This document shows, piece by piece, positions 1 to 11,935 of a stretch of DNA of 64,000 nt. Both the position numbers and the translations under genes were made by a program. Location: positions 174,761,021 through 174,825,020 of the forward strand of contig CM056741.1 in NCBI GenBank assembly GCA_029851415.1. The letters are read 5' to 3'. Position 1 is the stretch's first letter. Every line of letters begins with the position of its first letter. Origin of the DNA: Eretmocerus hayati. Its lineage: Eukaryota > Arthropoda > Insecta > Hymenoptera > Aphelinidae. Below the pieces are notes generated by a model. It did no database searches. It saw only the letters and a program-made list of their open reading frames with translations, and was not told where the DNA came from.

Positions 1-540
1 GCCAAGTGTCTGCATACGATATACATTCTTACACTTATAAGCATCGTAGCAATAGGGCAAATCGTGAGGCTGATGAAGCGCGTGCGGCCGCAAGTGGTCG
101 GGTTTGTGGCTCAAGCCTACAAAGTATATTTACCAAGTGATAAAGAGATTTGGGGAGAAATTTAAACCCAGCCCGCGGCTTCCATAAGATCATACTACTA
201 TTCTTCACCACTTGCCGCATGCCATAGAGTTGCCTTTCGGCAAATATAGCCCAAAGCCCAGTACGGATTTCGACTTGCGAGATTCTGTATAGACTCGTAT
301 GTTACAGGTATACTATACCTGATTTGTAAGTGCGGGCTTACGCCTACGTAACAATCTCGATATTCTCAATACTTTTGTTGAAAGTAGCGGTAGGTGGAGT
401 TCTCAATTGTTACATTTTTTTTATTGAGAACTGCTGATCCGTGAAACGTGTGGCACAATTACTCGTTTATTGGCCTCATGCGTATCATCTGTGTACAAGA
501 TTGTGAAAAAGAAGAGATTCAGAAATGGAGCAAAAAAGAG
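1..540. other. Unassigned left edge
   Basis: No gene is recognised here. Frame 1 of the plus strand is open from the window edge to a TAA at 163-165 (54 codons), which could be the tail of an exon cut by the edge but is also short enough to be chance. The stretch from about 60 to 190 is richer in G+C than what follows. The sequence shows no similarity to the right flank of the palindrome that begins at 541. Confidence 0.3.
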
Positions 541-2598
541 TACACGGAAAAAAAGATCCGAATGTCACGTTAGGGGAACTCTCCTCAACGTCACATTAGG
601 GAGGATCCGCAACGCGACGTTCGGGTGTCTGTAATGCTGTGCTGAGGAAGCTGTAGTGCGACGTTCGGGACTCCCTTAGCTTGGAGCTTAGGTTCCCCGC
701 AGAGCGACGTCTTGGGCCGCAGGTAAATCGGTCAGTCCCTTTTGGCAATTAGGTGAGCGCTCGGGACCCAATGTTTATGGCCCTGCGCTAATTACCTACG
801 GTAAATTTGTAACACTCTTAGAAATTGCACAGAACTATTCGCGAATGTTAAATTCACTCTCGTCTCTTCAAGATCTTCTCAAAGAAACTCGAATCATGAA
901 AATCGGCTGATATCAAGTAATCATGTGGCTAGCAAGATAGATTATCAGCATTCCAAATTGATTACTGGACATCACCCGATTTTCACGATTCGAGTTTCGA
1001 ATAGAAGGTGTTGAAAAGGTGAAGATGAATCTCACATTTGCTTGTGGTTTTGAGCACTTTTGAGGAATATTGCAAATTTGGAATAAGTCATTCGAGCAGG
1101 GCCATAAATAACCCGGCCCGAGCAGAAATCCCTCATTTTACCCGCATTCCAACCGGGGGGAGCCGACAAACATGAGCGGCATTTAGACCAATTCTTTTAG
1201 ATGACCACTTAGCTCAGTGGCAAAGCTTTTGCTTCACACGCGGAAGGTGATGGTTCAAATCCCGCAATATTCTTTTTTTTTTTTTCATTTTTTTTTTTTC
1301 ATAATTCCATTTTGCTTTTTTTAGAGAGGATATTTTTTTGCCCCAGAAGATTTTTGATCAAATTTCTCAGTGAATCCAATATTTTCTTCCACGAAATTCC
1401 GTTTATATCAACAATGCTTATAGACCATTCTGTTCCCCTCACCGAAATCTATTGATTGTGGGTAACGCTTTTTCTCCATGAACCATTCCAAAACTATGAG
1501 AGACTCATCTTTGAGGCCCTCTGTGTGTGTGTTGTTTTTACCGCCACCCTTTCTCCCCTACTGTTCACCTGATCACTTTTTGGCTTTCTACAAGTTGTAG
1601 AGAATCAGAAATATGGCAGCCCAGTGATTTGCCAGCTCTCATTTTTCAGTCAAATTTGATCCATAGGCTTCTTAAAACAAGATTCCTAAAATTCCGTCTC
1701 TCAATACGTAAGTAGCATAGCGAGCCTCTCGGTGCTGGTGCTACATACTCGCAAAGGTCGAAAAAAAGAAAAACCACATCACACGGACCTGACATTTTCA
1801 CCTTTTTTTTTGATGATAATTTTTTCCGGTAGCCCCGGATCGAATAATTGATGATTGCACCAGAAAGAACACGCAAAAATACATCGATAATGACTTTTTA
1901 AAATTTTTTCTTTAAACGTTCTAAGGGTTCGTACAAGTAGGCACATATTATTTCAAAGTTTCCACGGAGAAACTCATATCGATTGGTTGAGATCGAAATT
2001 TCTATTCATCTTCCAAGATCTTAAATTTAAAAAAAAAAATCAATATTCTCACCAAAATCTCCATTTTAATCATATGTAAACCCCTTGTATCCAAAGTCCG
2101 CCTTAACCAAAGGATGGATATTGTTCAAGAAGCCATAGTGTAGATGGCCCAAACTCATCTAGAATGCTTCCTCAAAAAAATAATTCAGAATATAAGTAGA
2201 TATTTCTATTGATACTCATTTTTTCCTGTAAACTTCTTTTCGAGCTCCTTCTACGACTCATTCATCTCAATTTCAACCACCTGCAGACATAGGCTTTCTC
2301 TCATTCTGAATTGATTGGTTGATGCGAAATTTTCATTTTATTGATAAAACATGATTCAAATTCCTTTTTTCCTCTCAAAAAAAGGAAATTTTTGGATTTG
2401 GCATTTGGTTAAGACCATTTTCGAGTTGCTCATTCGATTGGTGAATACAAAGTTTCGACTAACTCTCACTTTATTCGAATATTCCTATACATCTCTTTCT
2501 TTATTCGAATATTCCTTTACATTTCTTTTCACAACAATCATCTTTATATTCCAATGCAACTCCGTATCAATCAATTGATTCAGCACTTCGAAAATCAT
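541..2598 (+). repeat. Left arm of giant palindrome
   Basis: This 2058-bp arm pairs with 3575-5632. The first 180 bp hold five related G+C-rich motifs, at about 562, 588, 613, 658 and 702. The rest is AT-rich, with a tRNA-like relic near 1203-1272 followed by long T runs. Confidence 0.9.
1203..1272 (+). tRNA. tRNA-Val(CAC)-like relic in left arm
   Basis: Box A-like TTAGCTCAGTGG lies at 1209-1220 and a perfect box B, GGTTCAAATCC, at 1252-1262. A 7-nt anticodon loop with anticodon CAC at 1235-1237 sits on a 5-bp stem that pairs if G-U is allowed. The acceptor ends (gaccact and aatattc) do not pair and the T stem has two mismatches, so this is a decayed tRNA or a tRNA-derived pol III promoter rather than a working gene. 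A T run follows it. Confidence 0.4.
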
Positions 2599-3574
2599 CT
2601 AGATCTAATCCTTCCCACTTCATTGAACCAGAGGGAGAAAGTACGAAATATTTGTGCGTAATTAGATCCGAATCAGATCTACGAGAGAATAACTCTTTCA
2701 CCTAACCGATCCCAGACTTTTTTCGCAGCTTTTGGATTCTATGGTGCAAAATATGAATCGTTTACCACTTATGAAGTCCCATGAAAATTTTTCATGTACC
2801 TGAATCGTATTTTACTGTATCCTTATTACCATTACACCCTTTAAAGTATACCCACGAACATTCAAGAGATTTTCTCGAAGCTTTCGACGAATTTCGTGTT
2901 TCATAAAAGGGGATGATAATAGTCAAGGTTTTTCGTCTCTAACACTATAATATCTTGTCCGCCGTATATAGAACTCTCCAAGAAAATCCCGTATTGAATA
3001 ATCGATTCAGCTCGTCAACAAGCATCTACGGTGATAAGTGTACCCGACTTGCCTCCATTCAGCCATTTTCGTAACAACTGTGGTCTATCTTAAAATGTTT
3101 AGATTAGCTCATTTTGAAGCTTGTTAGAAGACCTTCAAATCGGGTGAAGTACATCTGATTCAACTGGAGCCGAGGTATATTGATTCCCCCAAAATGTAAT
3201 CTTTCTAGTTTACGAAGGAGTGTACCCAACTTGCCCCCATTGAGCCCTTTCCTCAACAACTTGGGTCTTTCTCAACACTCTTAATGTACTTCAGCACTTC
3301 CTGTAGCTTGTTCCAAGATCTTCATAATGAGCTAAACGTATGACTTAAACCAATTAGAGCTGAAATTTTTTGATTCTTCATGAAAAAAACTATGTAAATC
3401 GATGGTGAAGTGCATAGGATCGTAGATAATCATATTGGAGCTGACGTATAATGTTCTTAGAATGTCTGTTCGAGTCATTGAAATTCAAATTTTATCAATT
3501 AAAAGGGAGAGTATGCGAGAAAATGTTATTCTAGGAGGAGTAATTTGTTATATCTTAATATATTTTTTAACGGG
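2599..3574. other. Spacer between palindrome arms
   Basis: Unique relative to the arms. From about 3031 it contains two copies of a phrase close to GTGTACCCAACTTGCC (near 3040 and 3212), the hallmark of the repeat family also found at 6453-6660 and 15004-15835. An insertion of that family therefore seems to sit in the loop. No coding region was seen. Confidence 0.6.
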
Positions 3575-5632
3575 ATGATTTTCGGAGTGCTGAATCAATT
3601 GATTGATACGGAGTTGCATTGGAATATAAAGATGATTGTTGTGAAAAGAAATGTAAAGGAATATTCGAATAAAGAAAGAGATGTATAGGAATATTCGAAT
3701 AAAGTGAGAGTTAGTCGAAACTTTGTATTCACCAATCGAATGAGCAACTCGAAAATGGTCTTAACCAAATGCCAAATCCAAAAATTTCCTTTTTTTGAGA
3801 GGAAAAAAGGAATTTGAATCATGTTTTATCAATAAAATGAAAATTTCGCATCAACCAATCAATTCAGAATGAGAGAAAGCCTATGTCTGCAGGTGGTTGA
3901 AATTGAGTTGAATGAGTCGTAGAAGGAGCTCGAAAAGAAGTTTACAGGAAAAAATGAGTATCAATAGAAATATCTACTTATATTCTGAATTATTTTTTTG
4001 AGGAAGCATTCTAGATGAGTTTGGGCCATCTACACTATGGCTTCTTGAACAATATCCATCCTTTGGTTAAGGCGGACTTTGGATACAAGGGGTTTACATA
4101 TGATTAAAATGGAGATTTTGGTGAGAATATTGATTTTTTTTTTTAAATTTAAGATCTTGGAAGATGAATAGAAATTTCGATCTCAACCAATCGATATGAG
4201 TTTCTCCGTGGAAACTTTGAAATAATATGTGCCTACTTGTACGAACCCTTAGAACGTTTAAAGAAAAAATTTTAAAAAGTCATTATCGATGTATTTTTGC
4301 GTGTTCTTTCTGGTGCAATCATCAATTATTCGATCCGGGGCTACCGGAAAAAATTATCATCAAAAAAAAAGGTGAAAATGTCAGGTCCGTGTGATGTGGT
4401 TTTTCTTTTTTTCGACCTTTGCGAGTATGTAGCACCAGCACCGAGAGGCTCGCTATGCTACTTACGTATTGAGAGACGGAATTTTAGGAATCTTGTTTTA
4501 AGAAGCCTATGGATCAAATTTGACTGAAAAATGAGAGCTGGCAAATCACTGGGCTGCCATATTTCTGATTCTCTACAACTTGTAGAAGGCCAAAAAGTGA
4601 TCAGGTGAACAGTAGGGGAGAAAGGGTGGCGGTAAAAACAACACACACACAGAGGGCCTCAAAGATGAGTCTCTCATAGTTTTGGAATGGTTCATGGAGA
4701 AAAAGCGTTACCCACAATCAATAGATTTCGGTGAGGGGAACAGAATGGTCTATAAGCATTGTTGATATAAACGGAATTTCGTGGAAGAAAATATTGGATT
4801 CACTGAGAAATTTGATCAAAAATCTTCTGGGGCAAAAAAATATCCTCTCTAAAAAAAGCAAAATGGAATTATGAAAAAAAAAAAATGAAAAAAAAAAAAA
4901 GAATATTGCGGGATTTGAACCATCACCTTCCGCGTGTGAAGCAAAAGCTTTGCCACTGAGCTAAGTGGTCATCTAAAAGAATCGGTCTAAATGCCGCTCA
5001 TGTTTGTCGGCTCCCCCCGGTTGGAATGCGGGTAAAATGAGGGATTTCTGCTCGGGCCGGGTTATTTATGGCCCTGCTCGAATGACTTATTCCAAATTTG
5101 CAATATTCCTCAAAAGTGCTCAAAACCACAAGCAAATGTGAGATTCATCTTCACCTTTTCAACACCTTCTATTCGAAACTCGAATCGTGAAAATCGGGTG
5201 ATGTCCAGTAATCAATTTGGAATGCTGATAATCTATCTTGCTAGCCACATGATTACTTGATATCAGCCGATTTTCATGATTCGAGTTTCTTTGAGAAGAT
5301 CTTGAAGAGACGAGAGTGAATTTAACATTCGCGAATAGTTCTGTGCAATTTCTAAGAGTGTTACAAATTTACCGTAGGTAATTAGCGCAGGGCCATAAAC
5401 ATTGGGTCCCGAGCGCTCACCTAATTGCCAAAAGGGACTGACCGATTTACCTGCGGCCCAAGACGTCGCTCTGCGGGGAACCTAAGCTCCAAGCTAAGGG
5501 AGTCCCGAACGTCGCACTACAGCTTCCTCAGCACAGCATTACAGACACCCGAACGTCGCGTTGCGGATCCTCCCTAATGTGACGTTGAGGAGAGTTCCCC
5601 TAACGTGACATTCGGATCTTTTTTTCCGTGTA
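3575..5632 (-). repeat. Right arm of giant palindrome
   Basis: Reverse complement of 541-2598 with only a handful of substitutions. It ends at 5632, after which similarity to the left flank stops abruptly. Confidence 0.9.
4901..4970 (-). tRNA. tRNA-Val(CAC)-like relic in right arm
   Basis: Mirror copy of the relic at 1203-1272 on the opposite strand, with the same box A, CAC anticodon and box B, and the same unpaired acceptor ends. Confidence 0.4.
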
Positions 5633-5948
5633 GAGTTGAGCTGAGCAGAGGTTCGACGACCGAGTGCGGAGACGCGCGAGCGGACCACCGAGAGCGGTTT
5701 TTTTTTCTTTTCGCGCACGCGCACCATGTACCGAGAAATTCAAGCAATTCAAGCAGAGGCTTGCTTTCCTTCTTCTCCATTTTGATATTCTTATACTTGA
5801 CTCACGGGATGTATTTTGATGGATTCCACAAACCCTCATGTGGTCTGCCTAACTTTTTATTCCTATTATATGAGCTGCAGTAGCAAACTTGGATTCCAAA
5901 AATTTTTTTGGCATGCGCGTGCATAATTTACTATTTCATGACTTGCTG
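5633..5948. other. Intergenic, nothing recognised
   Basis: The first 100 bp are G+C-rich with many CpG (5636-5730). Short open frames exist on both strands, but none has recognisable motifs. Confidence 0.4.
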
Positions 5949-6354
5949 CACTGAGAAAAAATTCTTGGTCGTACAACCTTGCGTTTTGCCGTATGACCGA
6001 AAAGTGGTATAGCCAGGAGAGCAATACCGATTTTGTCATCGCATCAATCCATCAGATCGATTTGGCAGTCTGATATTATAGCCAGAATAAATAAACGTGG
6101 CCCATATATTTCAAATGCTCTGATATTTCATGGATTCACAGTCACATTACGGCTATTTTGCCACAATATCTACCAATTTTTTGCACAGAGTGGTACCGGT
6201 AGAGGGACAAATATAATCGAAAGATTTTTAGGTTATCCACATATATGCAATAACAAAATCATTTTGCTGTGGTGACAATCCAGTGTTGGTCTGACGGCAA
6301 TACCACGTAACAATACAGTCGTATTGTGCTGACGGCAACACTTTATTCTCATGT
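5949..6354 (+). mobile_element. MITE family A, copy 1
   Basis: Starts with CACTGAGAAAAAATTC and runs about 405 bp, with strong similarity to the copies at 39638-40046 and 40498-40898. Its right terminus has decayed (TTCTCATG instead of TTCTCAGTG). The 80-codon open frame inside is a by-product of the repeat and recurs in the copy at 40498. Confidence 0.8.
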
Positions 6355-6452
6355 TCGTTAATTCGATTGATAACATACTCAAGCATAGATAAGATTGGAT
6401 ATGTCGAGGAGGGGACGGGGCTACTTTTCGCATTTGACGGAATTCGCGTTAT

Positions 6453-6660
6453 AAGGCAGTTCTACCGAACTTGCCCCATTAAGTCATTTTTGCAACAACT
6501 CTGGCCCAACGTATTTCAGCTCATTTTGAAGCTATTGTGTCAAATTCTACAAAATGAGCCAAAATACTTTGGGAAATATTGAGATGGTCCAGAGTAGTGG
6601 AGTAAATCGGAGCTGTTGAGAAAATAGCTCAAGGGCGATAAGTTGGGTGCTCTTACCTTA
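6453..6660. mobile_element. Short element of the ACCCAACTTGCCCC family
   Basis: Begins AAGGCAGTTCTACCGAACTTGCCCC and ends AAGTTGGGTGCTCTTACCTT, a diverged inverted pair. Internal text (gcaacaactctgg, agctcattttgaagc) matches the spacer at 3031-3420 and parts of 15004-15835. It is about 208 bp and probably an internally deleted copy. Confidence 0.6.
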
Positions 6661-7919
6661 AGGTAGTTGTCCTGCGACCTAAGCTCTGGCTATCCAACTT
6701 CACTTTTCAGTCACTAAGATTTTAACAAAATTATAATTTGGGTGAGTTGGATTGTTCTGCCGATCAAAAAGCAAGCTGGAATGAGTTTAAATACTTTTCC
6801 GATCAAAAAATGGCTCGAACCAGACGATAATTTGGCCATAAACAGAATTTTTGTGGAGTCCGTTTTGCAATTTCAGTTTTCTCATGCCTGCCACAAAGAA
6901 ACTAAACGAGCAATCCTGAGCGGAGATGGCCAAAAGATTTATCATTGTATAAACTTCTTTCTCCCGCAATCTCATCATTTTCTGTTGCCGAGATCAGTTG
7001 TGAAACTCAAAAAAGTGCCATTTCGCGTGCCCTCTCCCATAAGCGAAATGTTAAATGCTACGAAATCAACCGTTTTTTTATGGCTAGGGCTCCGAAACGG
7101 AGCGGCCGATTGACTTGAGATTTTGTACTGATATTCATTAATACTTGAACTGAATTCTCACCAAGTTATGAGACATTCTGTTGTCAGTTAATTTCACAGG
7201 ACAACTACCCTGACTGAAATAAGGAAAAATGGATTCCATTCACTGAAAAAAGTAGGTCATGATCATGATTGATCAGCTTGTGGGCCGACAGACCTCTCAT
7301 AGATTGTTGCCAAAAATTTGAAATAATACGCCCCGACGTTGCGGCGAAGTTAGTGTTAATTTTGTATATCAATGATTCACGACGGGACTTCCATATATTC
7401 ATCGACCATGATATTCTTGACAGTATAAAATTTGCATGAAGATATGCCGTAAATATGGGTTGAAGTGATCGCAAAATTCATTTCAGATGGTGAAATCTCT
7501 TGCTCTTATTCATTCTGAGATCAAAACTCCATTCTATGTTAAAACCCGAGCCTGGTGGCAAGGTAAGGTCACTAGGGTACCCGTGATCAGTTCAATCAAG
7601 TGAAAAAAATTCCTCACCTGAACGACATCATGAATTGCCCCCGTCCTCTTGTCTCACCATTTGTTCTGAGACTCTTAGGTGCGACATATATTCTGATAGT
7701 ATTTGGATACTCCACAGGACTCCAGGTTCGTTATGAAATTATTTTATTTTATTATAATATAATCAAATGGCAGTCCAAAACCTGTCGGTCCGGACCTCAC
7801 GTCTCGGGTTGCCCTCGGGGTTGCCTATGTGGAACGGGGGAAGTATGATGAGTGGCCTTATCGGTCACGGATGGGACGATGGGTGAGTTGGTAGGTAAGT
7901 GGTCAAGTGGATGGATGTT
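6661..7919. other. Intergenic, nothing recognised
   Basis: AT-rich. Open frames up to 123 codons (6742-7113, plus) show no domain or splice support and are about the length expected by chance at this base composition. Confidence 0.4.
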
Positions 7920-8400
7920 CTGGTCTGGATGGTCTGAAACGGTCTGGCACTGTCTGAAATGATCTAGGACCGTCTGTTACGAACTGGGATCTCTTTCAAC
8001 GGTCTAGGACTGTCTGAAACGCCCTGAGACGACCCGGCACGGTCTGGAACATTGTACGGTCTAAAATGATCTGGAATGGTTTGGAACGGTCTGATATGGT
8101 CTCAAATGGTATACGGTCGTCTTTCACGAATCTGGATGGTCTGGCACGGTCTGAAATGATCTGGAATGTTTTGGGACGGTCTGATACGGTCTCGAATGCT
8201 ATACAATCGTCTGTTACAAATTGGGATAATCTGAAACGATCTGGTACGCTCTGGGATGTTCTGGAATGGCCTTGAACGGTCTGGAAGTGTCTGGTACGGT
8301 CCAAAACGGTCTAAAATGATCTAATATGGTTTAAAACGGTCTGGTAAGACCTGGAACTTTCTGGCTACGGTCTGGAACGATTTAGGAAGGTCCAGTCTAG
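7920..8400. repeat. Degenerate minisatellite, core ACGGTCTGGA
   Basis: About 480 bp of variants of a 10-11 bp unit such as ACGGTCTGGA, ACGGTCTGAA and ATGATCTGGA, repeated dozens of times with substitutions. Its flanks (7860-7920 and 8440-8560) carry a looser GATGGGT/GGTAGAT repeat. The open frames on both strands here are products of the repeat. Confidence 0.9.
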
Positions 8401-8560
8401 GCTGGGCTAGGCCGAGCTGGCTATATCATAATATGTGGCCATGTGGGTTATGGATACGGGTGCGGAACATTCGGTAGATGGGTATGTTGATGGTCGAGGG
8501 GGTACCCGGGTAGATAGGTTGATGAGTAGATGGCTAGACGGACTGGTGAGCGGTTAATTA

Positions 8561-11500
8561 TACTTAGGTCAATGATATATCAACTTTACGAACTTCATGA
8601 CAAATTTCTTTTTGATAACATCAGTTGATCATTACCCATCATCTTACACATGACCCTTCTGGGTTACAAAAGGATTCCAGGGGCCTCTGACTCATTAAGA
8701 ACATGTACAAGGCAAACGAGCTGTATCGAGAGAGGCAATAACGCTAGTAATGAGTTAAAATTAATCATTTTTGGGAGCCCTTTCCAAAATCTTTGTATTC
8801 TTACCTACGCCGCGCCGATAAGTCACACACACTATAAATCCCCTTGAGATGGATTAGGAGATAACAGACTAATTTCCCCCCACCCTTCCCATTATTTGAT
8901 CTCAAATAGCTTTGATGCAGTATTCATTAGCTCCATACTCAAAGTGGTCCTTGCAAGCCACTCAGGCTGCCATCATCAGAAAGGCTAGACGAGAAGTCGA
9001 GCATCCTTTTGGACACCAGGACAATATCTTTGGATTTTGAATCCTGCAAAGTATTCGAGATAGATAATTTAATTTTCTTTCGAAAATCATGAAGACTATA
9101 TCTATATTCTTACTTATAAAACTCCTTCACATACGATGTAATATTCTTCTACTAAAAGTATTCTTGGCTCTTATGATCTTTCGCAAGCACTTCATCAACT
9201 TACGCATAATTGAGGGCACTAAAAAAAGTGTAATATGGCTTGCACGAAAGTCGATCATAAGTTCCACCTACATACAGGAAACACAGCTCTCATCAGGGCT
9301 CCTAAATTCGAGCTGTTTATCCAAGCGTCGTGCAAGCTTCTAACTAGTTCATACGCGGCACGCGGATGTCTGTTGTTGCAGCTTATATATCGAGAAGTCA
9401 AATTCGTTATAAATTTCTACCCTTCATATATACGCCTACACATAATCATGCATAGGAATACACATATGTATAGGCTTTATTCCAGCGAACCAGAGTTTGG
9501 GAATAATAGACGAGAGCGCACCCGTGAGTTTCGCCGAAATTCGGGTGTGTAGTTTAGTTCCCTGCTTGCATGAGTTGTATGTGGGTGGTGTATGATGTGC
9601 GGCCCTCGAGTGATGAGTGCCCGGAAGTTGTCAGTCTCATTGGTTTATATTCAGATTTCTTAGCATTGACTTTAAATGAGATTCATTAGGTGACCTGGGG
9701 TGAGAATTCTCAGATATTATATGAGAGAAAATTCACATAATCCTCATATCGGTTGTCAGGTTTCTATATGTGCTGACTTAACATAATCGTTGTATGAGAG
9801 TAAAATTTCATCTGCAGTGTATGACCTTGTAATAAGTCAAAGGTAATGAAGCATCACCATTTTATCCTTGGTGTTCAAGCTTGATCGAGGTAACCTGCCC
9901 TTGTGGAAATTGAGAAAGAAATTCGGATTCGACAAAGATATTATGATCAAATCATTCAGGGAATGTGGGAAAAATGGATTCAATGACTTTCAGGTTTGCT
10001 GGCGTTTCGAGAACAGGATTGAATTTGAAGCTAAACAAACCGTCATCTTGTTATTTTATGGAAAATTCCCCGAAAAATGTGGAAGAGATTTGAGTAGAAA
10101 TCTTCAGGATAACCCGCTTTGCCAGCAAACTGCACTTTTGGTTTGTCTGAATTGTTACTTCCGATCCCATTCTGGATTTTTTGCTCTTTCGATTCGCACT
10201 AACTTTATTTGCTTCTAGCAGGGTCAAACATCGGAGTTTTTCTGGCAAAGGTTTTCACAAGAGAAGGCTTTGGTTAAATTTCTTATGGATCTCAAATTTC
10301 CTGTAACCCTGACTACCCGAATAATGTTTCCCACAGCGACACAAGAGAAAAGCTAGAATCAAATCCATCAGAAAGTTTCTTGGGCTCTGATGCATGGATA
10401 TTTACTATATCAGTATATTCCATGTATAGCCATGTTTGATAAAATGAGGTTATTAATATGATGATGTTGAAGCTTATTGTGGGATGCTATAATCTGCTCT
10501 CTTAACTTTGTGAGCAACCGAAAAAATCTGTCAATAAAGTTGTTTGTTCTGAGAAATCTTTCAGAATTATTTATCACGAATATTGAAGTAATTACTTCTG
10601 TTCTAGATATTGGGATATCTATTCATTTGTGTGAACTCATTACATTTCACCGAGTTGGTAGAAGACTGTTTCCTATTATAATATGATAACAACCCACATC
10701 ATGGTATTCTGATGACTTTTTAAAAATTACAACCCTTGTAAATGATCGTTACCCAAGAATCAAAAATCATGAGAAAATCCTACGATTTGAGCTGCTGTTG
10801 GAAATTATTCTCAGGACATATTTAAACTATGGTATCAGACTATGATATGCAGCGGAGGTGTAACGACATTGCAGTCGGATTCAAGAGCAGTTCACGTATC
10901 AACCCAATTGTCTTGGGAGAGAGGTCATTGTGCACATCCAGAATGACAAAAATGAACAAATTATGTATGTAGAGTGACTCAGAGTATCAATGAATTTACG
11001 TTCACCAGAAACAGCTGTACAATAATTTTGAGTTCAAGGACCACACGTGCTTTGATCATGAAGAGTTTTGGTTACCGATTTATACCATCAGGAATTCTTT
11101 CGCATCTGATGTCAAACCGACTGAGAAAAATTCGATTTTTTTCAAACAGACAGCGAATTATTCAAATGTCGTCTTCGTACGATGATCTTTCAAGAGGTCA
11201 AGTTTGAAACCATGACTCTGCAGTGTAAGCACTTTGAATTCCTTTGCGCGGATCAATGACAGAAAGAGAACCGCGTTGGATCATTGGGTGATGAATAATT
11301 TTGAAAATTCATTCCTCATCTATAACGACAACCTCTTCCCTTCCTAAGAGTCAAGAGTTTGTACTAAATACACATCCAATGTATTCTCAGAACTAAACTT
11401 CTCCGAACTTCATCACGGCGGTAGGTTACCAAGATCTGTAACTTGCTCTCAAATGGTTTGCTACCATCTTTTGTGAAATTTAACGAAGACTCCGCTCGGT

Positions 11501-11809
11501 ATTCAGTATCAGTTGGAGTTTCCAACTAAAGTTTCTTCACGGAAGCAGATTCATGTTTCCCTTTGACAAACAGGTGGGTAACTTTCTCGAGTTTCCATGA
11601 GATTCTGCATATTCAGATGAGCATGGAAATACATGTCTTCTATATTTGGTCTTAGATAACCCTGCAAAAGCATCAATATAGATCACATTTTCAAGTCGAA
11701 GAAGACTGCGATGTACTCGGTACAGTGTGAGAATATCTTTAGTCTTTCACACAGCAATTATGTACCATTCTCGACTAGTGATTTTTGATTCCCCTAAGAC
11801 TATTTTCTA
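8561..11809. other. Intergenic, nothing recognised
   Basis: AT-rich DNA without recognisable genes. The longest open frames (9235-9552 and 9868-10218, plus) have no motif, homology I can name, or flanking splice signals. Confidence 0.4.
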
Positions 11810-11817
11810 TTTCATTT

Positions 11818-11935
11818 GAAGACCATTATTTGAATTTCTCAAGATTATTTCAAGATTATTTCAAGATAGTTTCGAGATAATTTCGGGATTATTTGAAGAT
11901 TGTTATCAAGTTTTTCAACGTTTCTTCAAGATTAA
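11818..11935. repeat. Minisatellite, unit TTTCAAGATTA
   Basis: About ten imperfect tandem copies of an 11-12 bp unit, TTTCAAGATTA, with variants such as TTTCGAGATAA and TTTGAAGATTG. Confidence 0.75.

Larger units (their letters stand above)
541..5632. mobile_element. Giant palindrome, probable non-autonomous long-TIR transposon
   Basis: Positions 541-2598 and 3575-5632 are reverse complements of each other. Paired positions always sum to 6173, so the 2058-bp arms carry no net indels. Only a few single-base differences were seen (1190/4983, 1585/4588, 2265/3908, 2588/3585). Both arms begin TACACGG, and the same triplet GAG flanks the two ends (538-540 and 5633-5635), a possible 3-bp target duplication. 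The outer 200 bp of each arm carry repeats of a CGACGTTCGGG-like motif. No transposase reading frame is visible. The short open frames inside are mirror copies of each other and look like chance. Alternatives are a segmental inverted duplication or an assembly fold-back. Confidence 0.75.

Noticed and set aside
2351..4527. Matching pairs of 75-76 codon frames
   Set aside because: They are identical only because the palindrome arms are identical; no start context or homology supports them.
7996..8304. 102-codon minus frame with periodic Arg/Phe/Gln/Thr text
   Set aside because: It is the translation of a degenerate minisatellite.
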